Shown here: positions 1-11,552 of the stretch, in pieces
Layout of the letters: every line of letters starts with the position of its first letter
How positions within the stretch are numbered: the stretch's first letter is position 1
NCBI GenBank assembly: GCA_035235625.1
Contig: CP141143.1
Coordinates: forward strand, 6,368,501 to 6,432,500
DNA from: Saururus chinensis
Lineage: Eukaryota; Streptophyta; Magnoliopsida; Piperales; Saururaceae
Direction: 5' to 3'
Length of the DNA stretch: 64,000 bases
The notes under the pieces: generated by a model
What the model saw: only the letters and a program-made list of their open reading frames with translations
Database searches by the model: none
Told to the model about the DNA's origin: nothing
Made by a program: the position numbers and the translations under genes

Positions 1-2403
1 ACGTCTCTCCCCATCTCCTATCTATAAATCTCATCTCCTCCCTCCCTCTTGCCCCAAACAGCCCCTTTTCTTCCCTGGTTCGACGAAAAAAGTTATTGGT
101 AGCCTACCGGCGATGACGAAGGGGAAATCTGGGCGGCGAGAGGACCGGGCTGAAGAGGGGAAGGCAAAAAGGTAGGATTTTTGTTGATTAATAGTGCCCT
201 CTCTCTGTTTTGGGTTATCCCTCTCTTCCCAGTTTTGGAATCACTGTTCACAGTGAGATGAATCGTACTAAAATTTCTAAATCACACCCTCTTCCTTCCC
301 TTGTGTTAACTTAGAGTTTGGTTATGATTTTCATTAGAGATATGATAATAACAGTAATATTTGGGACGTTTTATGCTTCAAATTAGGCTAAGGTGAGGTT
401 CCTCAATGAGACCATGGATTGTCTTCTCAACATGATTCGTTCTGTGATTTTTATTGTGATAGATGAATTTCTAATAGAGTGTTTACATTCAAATTTTAAT
501 CTCATGAGTATGATATGCCTTGATTAAGTTTTCCGACATTGATGTGTGATATTCTGATTCAATTCCACACAATATTACTATGTTTTTTGCATGATTGATC
601 TGGCTGAAGTATAGATGTAATCTAGGAGTTAAATTCTTAATTCTAAATTAGTAATGTGATTCTGCCTTATGAATAGGAGAGGTTATAAGCTAATTTTATG
701 TACTGTGTATACAGTTGTGAGATTGCTATGATGATACATATATGCATATGCCCTATATAGTGTTTGAAATATATATACACAGATCTGGCTTTGTATTGTG
801 CTACAATGGTGGAGAATATATCAGCCACACACTCTTTAAAGTAATATAATTTGGGCAGTCCTTACACTCTGATTTTGCATGATTTAGGATTAATTCAATG
901 CCCTGCAGTTCCAATGTTGTTTAACTATGACTGCTGAGTGGTTCAGTTCCATTATATTTCAACGACTAATTTTAACTGTTAAAGCCACGTATGCCTTGAG
1001 TTGTTATACGCACTATACTGTCTAACCGTTGAATGTTAGTTATGAATTGAGAATTAATTAGTAAACTGCTATTGATTATATGTTTGGTGTAGACTACTAG
1101 TTTGGGTCTGTATGCAACTTAAAGTTTTTGAGAAACTTATGCATGATAATGATTATAGTCAGGAAAGAATTGAGGTTATGCATGCTATCAATTTGTAGCA
1201 GGAACATGTAACTATATGTTAGTATGTTGATGTATTTAAGCTTCTGCATTGTTGAACTTCAATCACATATATATGTCATTCTCCAACTTGGATTAATTCT
1301 CTGTTTTGAGTTCTAAAATGCTGAACTATGTATTAAACTGATGTAGGTTATATGTAGATGTAAATTTACTTGCATATAGTATTTGTGAGTCATAGGGGAT
1401 GGACGGTGTTCTGTAATTCATGTTATACTCTATTCTGATATGATTGAACTATATGCAAGCATGACTATATTACTAAGTAAATTATGATTTTGGTTTTGCC
1501 TTTAAATTGCTTATGGAATATAGTTAGATTTTCTCTTATGGGTATGTGAGAGGAATATGTTGCATAATTGGTAGATCAGTATTAAGAACCCACCTAAGAG
1601 TGATGGGTGGACAAGGGTAGTTAAGGTTTGGGTTGGGTGACTCAATTTCAGGATTCAAGATAATAAGACTACCTAGGTGCCACGTAGGGATGAGGGTGGA
1701 CCCAGCCTTTGACAGTTCCCTCCTGGTTTTACGGGTCATTACGAGTGCATGCGTATAACCACCCACGGCACATTTGCACCGGCGCAAATCACGGATCACA
1801 TAGCTAATTTTCTGAGTGTTATAGGGAATGAGTTGTGTAGATTATGAATTACGAAGTACGATACATATGGTGATTATGTATGACGATTGTTTAAGTTTAA
1901 ATGAGATGCATGTATATGAATATATTCAACAATTATGTTTAAATGTATTATTGTAGAAATTGATCGATTATTTGTTGTGGTGTGAACGATGGTTGCTAAG
2001 ATTTCAAGGTATGTTTTATTTGAGACCCACTGAGCTTTTAGCTCACGTTTGGAATGTCTGTTCTATCGGACGCATTTTGTGCATGCAGGTTTATTTGAGG
2101 TTTTGGATGCATAGGAACATCAAGAAATGATAGAGTTAACGGTCACAGGGTTAACAAAGGGAATTAGGATTAGTTGTTTTCTTTTGAGCATTAGTAGATA
2201 TTTTGTAGTTGCAGATGAACACCCCTTGGGTAAAACTCATTTATTTGATTCAATAAAACTTTAGTAGAGAGTTTATTCATGTTTTAGATTTAAATTCTTT
2301 ATCCCTTACAAAACATGTTATTATCTTGTCACAACTCGAGCTATGTGTGCACTCCAATGGTGTTGACGGTCTTTGGACCCTTCTCAAGGCTTGGGTCGTG
2401 ACA
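1..2403 (+). mobile_element. Partial LTR (family A), 3' portion
   Basis: This is the downstream part of a long LTR whose beginning lies outside the window. It aligns with the LTR at 16248-28525: a TATA-like site near 20-28, the conserved stretch at about 1535-1800 (compare 27700-27950), and a closing stretch at about 2330-2403 ending in GTGACA. The end at 2403 is set by the shared LTR terminus and by the start of GLR intron sequence. It holds no open reading frame of note; the 87-codon antisense frame at 1536-1799 recurs in the other copies only as repeat sequence. The TSD cannot be tested because the other end is off the window. Confidence 0.75.
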
Positions 2404-2449
2404 CATCATGTGCAAGTAACCATAAGGCAATATAAACAACAATAAGTAC

Positions 2450-2738
2450 CTGCAGATGCAGCTGTCACAACATCATTCTTCGAGTCCCTGGTGTGGAGGA
2501 CCAACCTTGTGCTGTGGTTATGGGAGGCGTAGAAATTGGCCAGCGCCATGGTAATGCAGTTCAAGCTCATCTTCCCTACATCCGTATGAGAGTTGTCAAG
2601 AATGACACCTACGTCTAGCACATTCCCTTTTTCATTAGAACCTTGAGCCATCCCATGTTGGAGGTGGATGCTCTGGTTGGAGAAAAGGAACCACGAGAGC
2701 AAGAGCCAGTAAAGTCGTCCTTGACGTTGTTTCTGCAT
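2450..2738 (-). CDS. Glutamate receptor-like channel, exon 1 only (partial)
   Basis: Encodes the N-terminus of a plant GLR: a hydrophobic signal peptide (WLLLSWFLFS), then the start of the extracellular ligand-binding ATD with VLDVGVILDN, GKMSLNCITMALANFYA and TRLVLHTRDSKND. It closely matches exon 1 of the + strand GLR at 39408-39699. The exon ends GCTGCATCTGCAG followed by a GTACTT donor; its length (289 nt) leaves phase 1, the same as the other gene. Reading on past the donor soon stops. The gene reads leftward, so exons 2-5 would lie left of the window beyond the family A LTR, which starts 46 nt into the intron. Whether the gene is still expressed cannot be judged. Confidence 0.85.
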
Positions 2739-2785
2739 CTCGAGACAAGGTTGTTGGAGCGTGCCTTCTCGACATGTAGATGCTT

Positions 2786-2797
2786 ACTATAAATAGC
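2786..2797 (-). promoter_or_regulatory. Possible TATA box of the antisense GLR
   Basis: On the - strand the sequence GCTATTTATAG lies about 50 bp upstream of the ATG at 2738. Position and composition suit a TATA box for exon 1, with a short 5' UTR. This is inference from position only. Confidence 0.35.
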
Positions 2798-2961
2798 CTA
2801 ACCGTTGCGGGGCAGTTGAGCTGAAAGAAGGTAAGGCAATATTGTATCGTCTATTACCTTTCGATTCCAGTAGCAAGAGTTAGATCGACCTTTTCCAGTC
2901 ATATATAATCTAAGCATGTAGAATGAATGAAAAAGATTGACAACTTCAAGTCATGATGCAT

Positions 2962-3721
2962 GCATGGATGAAGCAGCAGCGAAAGTTCCTTTCAGGGATG
3001 ATGGATCCCGCCACCCTTGCTTATACATCCATCATCCACCTGAATAAGATGCTGCTGATTTAAAGTCAAAACTCTTTTATTACGTATGCTTCCTATATAA
3101 TAACTAACAAAACAAAGGCAATACCGAATTGGGCAGCGACTTTCTCGACGTAATTGACCACATTCATTGGTTCGTTGAATTTCATTTAAATTTCAATTTC
3201 CAGCTCAGCGAAGATGCTCCATCCTTGTAGGGAATAGAATACTGAATAATCAGCCTAAAAGCAGGGGAAGTTTTTTTTGCCCTTTTACCTTGTATCTGCA
3301 TAGATATCCTTGAGAGCGTCTAGCGGTTTCCATGTCCAGTTCCCCTTATGTACCATGTTTAAAACTCCATGTAGACTGCACGAAACGCATCACTTATGGG
3401 TAATATGCTATGTACACCATCGATTCTCACGGTAGATATAGCATCCATTTATGGAGGCAGGAAGATAATAAAAATTTTCTAAAAAGAGGAAGAGAGGTAC
3501 CCATTGCAGGCGTGCAACACGGAAATTTCCCTGTAACTGCAATCTGTAGGGGCCAGCCACCAAACACCTCGAGGGACGAATAAAGAATTCTTCAGTCTCG
3601 TTTCTTTTTTGCGTCCTTTCTTCCTCCAAAGAGCTTCTTCCTTTCTATTACAAGGAATAATTTATGATGTGACGATTATTTTGTTGCTTTCAACATTATT
3701 ATAAGAATGCGGTTCCACTAA
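2962..3721. repeat. Duplicated block copy C1, first segment
   Basis: Aligns along its length, in the same orientation, with 51600-52621, with only scattered differences (for example the stretch reading TTGCTTATACATCCATCATC in both). Copy C2 carries an extra 224-bp hAT MITE at a site that is empty here (TTATGATG at 3662-3669). The segment has no recognised coding potential and lies just upstream of the antisense GLR exon 1. It is the first of several collinear segments shared by the two block copies. Confidence 0.7.
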
Positions 3722-5029
3722 CGGTCTGTTTGTTTCAGCTGAATCTTAATCTAAAAAGTTATCTTAATTAATTAAAAAATTAATTATCTATTTAGTTGAA
3801 TTTAAAACTGAATTATCTAAATTTAAAGCTGAATTAGCTGAATCTAAATTAGCTGAATTAATGAAACTAATAAGCCATCTTGACATTTTGCTTTTCTTGC
3901 TTGCTTTGCTCTAGCTTTGCGCACGCGCTGACCTCTGCTCTGGCCGACTTAGGCATGATTCCAGGTCCAAGGTATGCAAGGCCTATTCACGCTATGCTTC
4001 TCGCACAAATAAGCGCTCTAAAGCCTTATTTTTGCTTTGAGTGCTCAGATTACTCCTTAATGCTTATTTAATTATCAAAGGAGGATTTGAGGGTTAATGA
4101 TATGCACATATGAACATAGTGAATTTTTGTACTGCATATTTAGTGGCAGTTTTCAAAATGTAATAGCGGAGGTTTTTAAGACCACCGCTAAAAGTCTTTC
4201 GAGCATTACACTTCAACCATTTTTATTTCTACAAACCTTGTATTATAAACATCTATTTTCCATTTTCATTTTTACAAACCATGTATAATAACCATCACAT
4301 ATTGAATTCAACCATCAACACACTTCATAAATTAAAAAAAACCTTAATTAATTAAAACAGAGATAGAATAGTATCAAACATATATATTAGTCTCAAAATA
4401 CAATAACGACTAAATGTCACTGAGTTTAAGATCACAACACTTGTTCATAAAACTAAACCATAAACATAAATTACATACGACAAATTAAAAAACAAATAAA
4501 TTGTCTGGAACATGATATATTCTTATAAGTTGACATTGTAGCATCATCCACCATGGACCTACCTACACAAAATCCAAATGACCATGCATTAGATTATAAA
4601 AGAATATATCAAAAACAATAATACATATTTATTCCCTCCCTTGAGGATGTAAACCTTGACTAGTCCCTTGTGTAATTAATCCCCCACAAGTCATTCAATG
4701 TCAAGCAAAATAAAATAAAGCATACCAAAGAGAGTCCTGGATCTAAAATGAAGTATACCAAAGAGAGTCCTGGATCTTCTTCCCTTCTGCAAGCAGCTTC
4801 AATCTCAATTTTACCCGCACTGAATTCCCTTATAGAGGGACATTTACTTGTTTGTTAACATCCTAAAACAAACAAGATGCCTGACATCAAGTCACAAGAT
4901 TATCATATTATAAAAATATCACAAGATTATCAAAAAATAGTGATTGTCATAGAATTCAATCATAAAATAAAACAATAAAACAATGTAATATAGATGATGT
5001 CAAAATCATATTCAAATGCCAGTCCATAC

Positions 5030-5345
5030 CTTTCACAGAAGAACTTTCATTTACATGTATATGACTCACTTTTGGGGCTTCCTGTACAGGTCAAAGTAAA
5101 TGTACTTGTGAATATTCAATGAATTAGTAAACAAGAAAAAACCGCTTAAGAATTGACATACCTTCTTAACTGCTTGAGCTTCATTGGCACACTTCCATTT
5201 CTTTAAAGTGGTCTTCAGGTCATCATTTCCTAACAATTCAGTCTCTTTAGCTACTCAGTCAAGCAAGAAAGGTTTGCCTCAGTTTCAGGCGAAGACTCTT
5301 CCATTGATTGTGGGCACCTTTCCATCACTCGAGGGGCTCTAAACT
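5030..5345 (-). pseudogene. Two exon-like pieces of an unidentified captured gene
   Basis: Reading leftward, a stretch ending at about 5162 encodes NDDLKTTLKKWKCANEAQA and is followed by a good donor (AAG|GTATGTC). A second short exon (about 5030-5091) starts after an acceptor (CCTGTACAG), encodes EAPKVSHIHVNESSSVK and ends at a GTATGG donor. A further acceptor-like site (TTTGTTTTAG) precedes a piece near 4860 that contains a stop. In-frame stops also occur upstream (near 5255). I do not recognise the protein; the lysine-rich, helical look could be coiled coil. It lies inside the PIF-like element, so it is probably captured host sequence. Confidence 0.35.
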
Positions 5346-5904
5346 TCCTTTTTGCTTCAAGGGACGCTATACCTTCAATTTGTCATGGAACCATACATTT
5401 GTTCATCCAAATTTAAACACGTACTAACCTAATAATATAAACAAATACTATAGCCTATATTTAAAGAACATTTGTCTCCTACTTTTGTATGACAGTTGGT
5501 GCAAAAGAGCATATTGCTCTCAGCTGCATCAGCCATTCACGCTTATTCATGTAACTTTGTGCACCTTTGTCCATAAAAAATGAAACTAAAGAATGACACC
5601 ATTGCCACAAAAAAGAATAATGATAACACCACATTTAAGCAGCCTCTTCCCTGTACATTATCACTTTTTAATAATAAAATTGAAAACAGGGAAGAACTCT
5701 GTGAATACCAGTGAAATATATCTATTTGAAAATAAACTGAAACCACTTGTGCAAATCAGGCGTTTCTACTTCCTCAGAAAATTTCTTTACTATGCTGAAA
5801 CCACACTTTCTTCAAAATGGATGACGTAGCTGAGTACAACATGCGATTGGCTTGAAAAATAAATAGATAGAAAATGATACATAAATAATTAGTCAAGACA
5901 TTCT

Positions 5905-5986
5905 TCTGCGTAGGTAGCTCTAGCTTCTTTCTTTGGGCAATTTGTTTGATTTCTTTTAGTAGGTAACTTCTCGAAGAACTGTTTTC
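5905..5986 (-). pseudogene. Possible decayed WRKY-domain exon
   Basis: After an acceptor-like TTGCAATTCAG, the - strand reads SSSRSYLLKEI in one frame and NQTNCPKKEARA in another. Together these resemble the RSYYKC...PNCPVKKKVE part of a WRKY domain, with a 1-nt shift between them; the CAAATTGCCCA core matches a typical WRKY zinc-knuckle coding sequence. The WRKYGQK heptapeptide was not found. The nearby WRKY-type first exon at 6528-6897 makes this reading more likely, but it stays tentative. Confidence 0.35.
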
Positions 5987-6527
5987 CCCCTGAATTGCAA
6001 AAGACCGAGAATTGAGTTGGAAGAAAGTAAATAAAAAACCTACTGAGAGTACCAAATCTGCTCTTAATCAATTACATTTAATTTTCTCTAAAATCCTACT
6101 GAGAGTGCCTATCCCCTCTGCTGATTTGCTAATAACAACACATTCTTTCAGTGTATCATAGAATCCTTCAATACTATCATCTTTCATGCAAATGAGGAAG
6201 CAACTACTCAACTGTTGTTTACATTAAAAAATGGAACCACAAGTGGTCAACAGAAAGAGTGGAAAGAAGAACTATACGGCATCATATGAAGATTGGACAA
6301 ACAGTTTAAAGTAACGGCACATAAATTGCAGAGTTGAATAAAGAAGCACCCTCGTCCACGCTAGTTGCTAGTAAAAATCATAAATATTATTAGTGTAACA
6401 GAGTTCAACTGATCTGAACGAAGCGTAAATTTAGTAAAGTCCGTCAGAGATTTAAGAACGATAAATTCATGCAGATTAAACGAAGCTTCCAACAGCAAAA
6501 ACGAATTCCTAAACACAAGGCGAGTAC

Positions 6528-6897
6528 CTGAACGGGCGAGAAGAAGCCGGGAGACTCCAGCAAGCTGGCAGGGCTCAGCCCCGGCGGGATCGTAAACATC
6601 CCCGGTTGGGCTGCCGCCACCACCAAATTCAATGGTGCGTTCTGCTTGAACCGCAGCCCCCAGAATCTCTCTCCCCAGCCTAGCTCTCCAAACCCTGCGG
6701 CGGAAACTTCAATCCGGGAGGAGCAAAGACAGGGGTCAGCGGGGAGAATGTCTGGGGCGATGCCATGGCACCGGCGAGGAGCTGGGAGAAGGAGCGGCAC
6801 TCGGAGTCAAGGTCGGTGTCCTCAAAGAAGATGGAGACAAGGGTCATGGTACCGGGGCTGGCGTCGGAGCCCCGGAGGAAGAGGTTCTCGACGACAT
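6528..6897 (-). pseudogene. Captured exon of a group I WRKY transcription factor
   Basis: The 3' half encodes FKQNAPLNLVV, then PPGLSPASLLESPGFFS and ends PVQ followed by a GTACTC donor at 6527. The PPGLSP..LL.SP motif is the proline-directed kinase site cluster typical of group I WRKY N-termini. The 5' half, in a different frame, encodes RSFSQLLAGAMASP, another conserved motif of these proteins. The frame change near 6690-6705 and a stop show it is not an intact exon. GC content is far above the flanking DNA, as expected for coding sequence moved into an AT-rich transposon. No WRKY domain is attached in frame. Confidence 0.6.
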
Positions 6898-7302
6898 GGA
6901 AGAAATTAGGCGAGAGATGGAAGAGGGGAAAGAGGCGGGGGATGGAAATCGCGAAGGATTTTCAGCAAATCAGCTTGCTAAACCTATCTAATTTTTAGGC
7001 TAAAATGGATAACGTCGGCTTATTTTTCAACTTAATCAGCTCAAAAATAAGCTTAAAATAAACAGGCTAAAAAGCTGACTTTTGGCTGGCTTTTATATGG
7101 CTTAATCATATAAGACCTAATTAAGTTAAACAAACATACCCTTAGACAATTAGTGCTAATGCAATTCTTTTTTAAAATAAAGTGAGTGGCCTTAAAAGGG
7201 AGTCACTCCTGGACACTTTCTAGGAGCCTTTCATCTTCGTCAAGATCATCACCCACGTACACGTTAATGCATAGGTTTTAGGAGCCTTTCATCTTCAAGA
7301 TC

Positions 7303-7682
7303 TATGATGACCCGAGCCTTACGGAAGGTCTAAAGGCCATTCACGCCGCCACTAGAGAGAGCCAGCTGTGACAAGATAACATAATATTAAAGTAAGAGAT
7401 AATTAATATAAATTATAATTAACTAAGCTTAATTTTTTTTATTTATATAAAAACATCAACATCACAAGTTTTATCACCAAAAGTTGTTTGTGATCCTCTT
7501 CCAATTATTTTGACCTTAGTTTTTTTTAAAAAGAAACCTTAAACTATCCTAATTCTTCAATTTCCCTCTGAGTGATGTTATTTTCTCTTTCCTCACATTT
7601 TTATGCATATATATCGCTTAGCAAACTTGCATATAACTCCTAAGCTAAAAGGCCTATGATCATGCCTCAAGTAAAATATGCA

Positions 7683-7761
<79 letters not shown>

Positions 7762-8738
7762 GTATAAAAACAAAGACATATCTCATATTTTAATCTAAGC
7801 ATGATCAATCGATACATAACTGTCACATATTTAACATTATATGAGATAATACTTAATGAGGTAATAGGAAAATATAATACTCGTAAATAGCCCATTCCCT
7901 TAACCTCTGTGAGAATTAACTATATGATCTGTGATTTATGCTGGTGAAAAAGTGTTGTGGGTGGTCATTCGTGTGCACTCGGTATGACCCATAAAAATTG
8001 AGAGGAAACGGCCAAAAGCTAGGTCCACCCTCATCTAAATATGTGGCACCTAGGTAAACTTTTATCTTGAACCAGAAGTTAAGGTTACTCATACCAAACC
8101 TTAACTAAGCTTTGTTAATACCTCTCTAGACTTATGTTGGTTATTAAAACCTAGAACTACCTTTTATGAAAAACATACCTCTCAGATGTCCATAATATGG
8201 ATCAAAATATAATTTGCTAGCCCCAACCGAAGAACTAAGATATCCCTATATTTTATCGGTCACATTGATAAATAATCCAAAAGAATTTCCTGGGAAATTT
8301 TTTTAAAACATCCACCCATGTAGTCCATTCAAATGATTAAACCTGTCGAAACATAAACTATCTATCCATAATCAATATGTAAATCAAATTATCTCAACCT
8401 ACATAGAGTGACATGTGCATATCGAAAACATCACTATGATTATAAATTTTTTATTGCTATTGCCAAAAACCTATGAGGAAAACTATTCATATGATTTTAA
8501 AAATCATAATGCAAATAGAGGGTTCTACATTTGCAAATCTCTACAACTGTTCTTTTCTATAATAACTTCAACAAAACACTCACATAACATTAAAACATAA
8601 ATACAATATCGCTTCATATCCGAGGTCTTCATATATAACATAATGAAATAAAATTTGAGTACAAAAGACCCTTCTTTCCTGAACCCAAGAAATAGACTAT
8701 AGGTTCACAACATCTTCATATCCACAAAGAGGTAATGA
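7303..8738 (-). mobile_element. Family A-related LTR fragment, inverted
   Basis: Starts with GATGACCCGAGCC, the reverse complement of a family A LTR end, and contains the conserved region (about 7920-8150) also seen inverted at 1535-1800 and 27690-27960. The inner part does not match family A, so this is a related but divergent or truncated LTR. It has no TSD that I can define. The other copy is at 52772-54161. Confidence 0.55.
7687..7757. repeat. (TA)n microsatellite
   Basis: About 70 bp of alternating AT with one interruption (ATAAATAT). The copy at about 53175 lacks it, so it expanded after the block duplicated. Confidence 0.9.
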
Positions 8739-8739
8739 T

Positions 8740-9549
8740 TCAGTTTTTGTAGTTGTAGATCGATTTTCGAAGATGTCTCACTTCATTGGGTGCAAGAAGG
8801 TTCATGATGCTGTTCATATTGCTCAACTGTTTTTCAAGGAGGCAATTAAATTACATGGATTTCCTAAGTCTATTACCTTTGACAGAGACATTAAGTTCCT
8901 TAGTCATTTTTGGTTAACATTGTGGAGAAGAACAAATACCCATTTAAACTTCAGTTCAACCTATCACCCACAAATAGATGGGCAGACTGAGGTAGTGAAC
9001 AGATCATTAGGTAATTTGCTTAGAACTCTATGTGCAGGTAAGCATGGTCAGTGGAAAATGTATTACCACTGGGAAATCACCATTTGAAATTGTGCATGGT
9101 CAAAATCCTAGGTATACTTTGGATATCATGCCTATCATTGGAGATAAAGAAGATCACCTAACTGTTGTTCATAGTTTGCAACAATTTGATACAATTCATC
9201 AAGAAGTCAAAGACCATATTTCTTCTGTTAATGATAAGCATAAAGAACATGCAGATAAATTCCGCAGGGAGAAACAATTTGAAGAAGGATAGATGTCATG
9301 GTATATTTGAATAAAGATCGCATGCCTACTGGTGTTTATCAGAAGCTTGGACAAAGAAAATTTGTTCCTTTTAGCATTTTGCACAAGATTAATGTCAATG
9401 CCTATGTCCTGCATTTACCAACTGCATGGAACATTTCTTCTACTTTTAATATCACAGATTTGTATGATAACTATGAACCTCCTGGAAAGCAATCCAAGGA
9501 AGATTCGAGGTCGAATCTTTGCAAGAGGGAAGGAATTGATGAAGTTTAG
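8740..9549 (+). pseudogene. Ty3/gypsy integrase remnant
   Basis: Encodes the integrase core [15 protein letters not shown], then [12 protein letters not shown] and [18 protein letters not shown], which are the second Asp and the Glu regions of the DDE triad. It continues with [13 protein letters not shown] and a C-terminal stretch that ends in ISSTFNITDLYDNYEP. About 75 nt seem to be missing after 9055 and the frame changes at least twice (near 9060 and 9292), so it is a dead fragment. No gag, reverse transcriptase or chromodomain is attached. It abuts the inverted LTR fragment at 8738 abruptly and separates it from hAT sequence, so it marks an insertion or replacement specific to this block copy. 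Confidence 0.8.
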
Positions 9550-10323
9550 TTCACAGAAGAAGATATGTTCATAAGACAATGAGGGCAGAAGGGTCTTAGA
9601 AGCTTTTTGTCGAACAGTTTGAACAGATTTTAGAACGAAGGGGTAGTTTCGTCCATCACTAATGAAAGGTTTAAAACACCGTTGAAACGAGTTGTGGGGA
9701 CATGGACATTTTGGTCTTTTGAGTTTCACTAAATAAGTCATTAAATCGGCTAGTCATCTTCTTCATAAGCTTTCCGGATGAACAATGCTTAAACATGGGT
9801 TTATAGCAAGGCGATTAAGGAAAATTAATTCTAATGATCACCCGGAAGATCTGTGAGTATAAATGAGTGGAAACCGATTGGAGAGGGGACTTTTGAATTT
9901 CAAAATTTCAGCTCAAAGTTTGAAAGGCGGAGTTCCATTTGCTTCCGTGGAACCAAATCTGGGAGAGATCTGTTCTGAGACTGTGCATGAGATCTCAAGC
10001 TCGTGGTTGAAGCATTTTTGCTCCCAAGCTTTGGAGTTTGTTCAGTTCCTGAGAGCTAAGTGAAGCTCATTTTTCTTTCCGTACTGTTCTGTTATGAAAC
10101 TTAGTGATTCCAGTTTGAATTGTATTCGAATTACTGTGATTATGAAGATCTGTAACATGAATTGATTTTACTGTTGAGATAATTCTGCTATTGAACTCAG
10201 TTGTTTGTTTTTAGTTTCTCGAAGCTGTGATTTGAATTCTGAATTTGATTCTCATTTGTCAAAGTTGGAACTAACAAATTGTGTTAGTTGGTCATCTTCC
10301 TGAGATTTGGAATTTTGGTCGCA
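9550..10323 (+). mobile_element. Probable LTR of the gypsy remnant
   Basis: Directly follows the integrase C-terminal remnant, where a 3' LTR would lie, and contains a TATA-like AGTATAAATGAG at about 9856-9867 with a T-rich leader after it. Ends are not defined: no second LTR copy is in the window to compare. The right limit is where hAT similarity resumes at 10325. Confidence 0.4.
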
Positions 10324-10324
10324 T

Positions 10325-10524
10325 CAGTTGTCCACATAACTTGATTGTGTAAGATGGGCTAAATATGATATAGGATATTGTGGACAATGTACATGAGAAT
10401 ATGGAGTATGTAAAATCCTCTCCACAAAGATCATTAATTTTAATAAGCATGTTGAACTACTTAAGGTGCCAAAGAAGATATTAGTTCTTATTGTGCCTAC
10501 AAGATGGAATTCAACATACATTAT
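10325..10524 (+). pseudogene. hAT transposase fragment (upstream piece of split copy)
   Basis: Nearly the same as 54450-54645 within the C2 hAT pseudogene; it covers the part encoding CKMG, MYMR and a RWNSTY-like region, now with stops and shifts. It is cut at 10524 by the inverted family A LTR, and the rest of the transposase resumes at 28526 after an 18-kb insertion complex. Confidence 0.65.
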
Positions 10525-10610
10525 TATCACAACCCGAGCCTTGAGAAGGGATCCAAAGACTATCCACATCATCGGGGTGCACCTAAACTCAAGTTGTGAC
10601 AAGACAATAA
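10525..10610 (-). mobile_element. Family A LTR end, inverted, outer part
   Basis: Reverse complement of the family A LTR terminus (compare 28440-28525). It begins TATCACAACCCGAGCC, where TGTCAC is expected. It is interrupted after 10610 by the solo LTR 10611-15292 and continues at 15293 with no gap relative to the intact sequence. Confidence 0.8.
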
Positions 10611-11552
10611 TGTAAGGTCCCTGATTTTTCTACGATTTTATGTGATTTTCTTGCTATTTTTTTGGTTATTTTTGGTGGGAAAATGTGACGTTTTAGCGTA
10701 TTTGTATTTATGTATTTTCTGTTGTATTTTTACCCGTAGGGCTTAGTCGTGGGCCGTGGGCCTCGCTGCGCACTTTTGGCGCGAGTGTTGGACTTATAAC
10801 GCGTAAACAATGAGTTAATGTGTGATGGGGATACGATTGGAAAAGAAAAAAATGAAAAAAAAATATACAGCAGATCAGATCGGGCTCGGCCCGATCCAGA
10901 GAAGAAAAAAAAAGTTGGAACAATGTTTCCCCCCCTTCTCCGGCGTCTCTCTGTCCCAACCGCCGCCGGGCCGCCGCACCGGCTCCGCCCCGGCCGTGCG
11001 ATGGCAGGGGGCTGCCGTCCCGGCCCCACGGCTGCTCTGTAGTCTGCCCCATCTCGCCCCTATTCCGTCAGCCGATCTCTCTACTCTCTCTCTGATTTGT
11101 GCTTGGACTGCGCCGGCGGTGGCCGGTGGGCTTCGCCCGGCTTCCGTCCGGCCAGTCTCAGACCGGCGACGGCAAGGCCGCAGCCCTGGCCAGTTCCGCC
11201 GGCTCCCCCACTTGTTTTTCCCCAGTAAGCTCTTCCTCCCTCTCTCTCTGTGTTGTGTACCGCCGCTGCCGCCGTGGGCCGCCAAGGGCCGGCCAGCCGG
11301 CCACGGCTCAGCCCTGGGCCGGCGACGGCGGGAGGCCATCCCTCCTAGCCCGGTGGGCCTCCGTTCCGCCGCCCCGTCCTCATCCCCTTTCTGCCCTATT
11401 TTCCGCCGACGCACTATTTTTGGTGAAACAGTGGCTGCCGGCGGCCATCCATGGATGACCGGACCTCCATTCGGCCCTTCCTAAGTCCGGCAAAGGTGGT
11501 GGACCACCCCACTTAGCCCGGTTCCATCTCCTCCGCTGTTCTCTCCTCCATC

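Larger units (their letters stand above)
3722..7141. mobile_element. PIF/Harbinger-like DNA transposon carrying host gene exons
   Basis: Terminal inverted repeats of about 14 bp, CGGTCTGTTTGTTT at the left and AAACAAACATACCC at the right, are flanked by a 3-bp duplication TAA/TTA, as expected for the PIF/Harbinger group (TWA target). The paralogous site at 52619-52621 is empty and reads CCACTTAGACAATT, which confirms both ends. Subterminal regions are rich in repeated GCTGAATTA-type words. No transposase is recognisable. The interior contains splice-site-bounded, exon-like stretches on the - strand, including WRKY sequence, so this looks like a non-autonomous, gene-capturing (Pack-type) element of 3.4 kb. 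Confidence 0.7.
7142..8738. repeat. Duplicated block copy C1, second segment
   Basis: Collinear with 52619-54161 and in the same orientation, resuming at the exact base after the PIF-like element. Most of it is an inverted, incomplete LTR-like repeat (7303-8738). The similarity stops at the same place in both copies (ATATCCACAA), after which C1 has gypsy integrase sequence and C2 has hAT transposase sequence. Confidence 0.7.

Noticed and set aside
8773-9087. Possible domesticated integrase gene
   Set aside because: The core is missing a segment and has several frame changes; it is a remnant, not a conserved host gene.
10822-11484. 220-codon + strand frame and overlapping 179-codon - strand frame
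   Set aside because: Both lie in the GC-rich part of a solo LTR where stops are rare on either strand; composition is Pro/Arg/Ser-rich with no domain.
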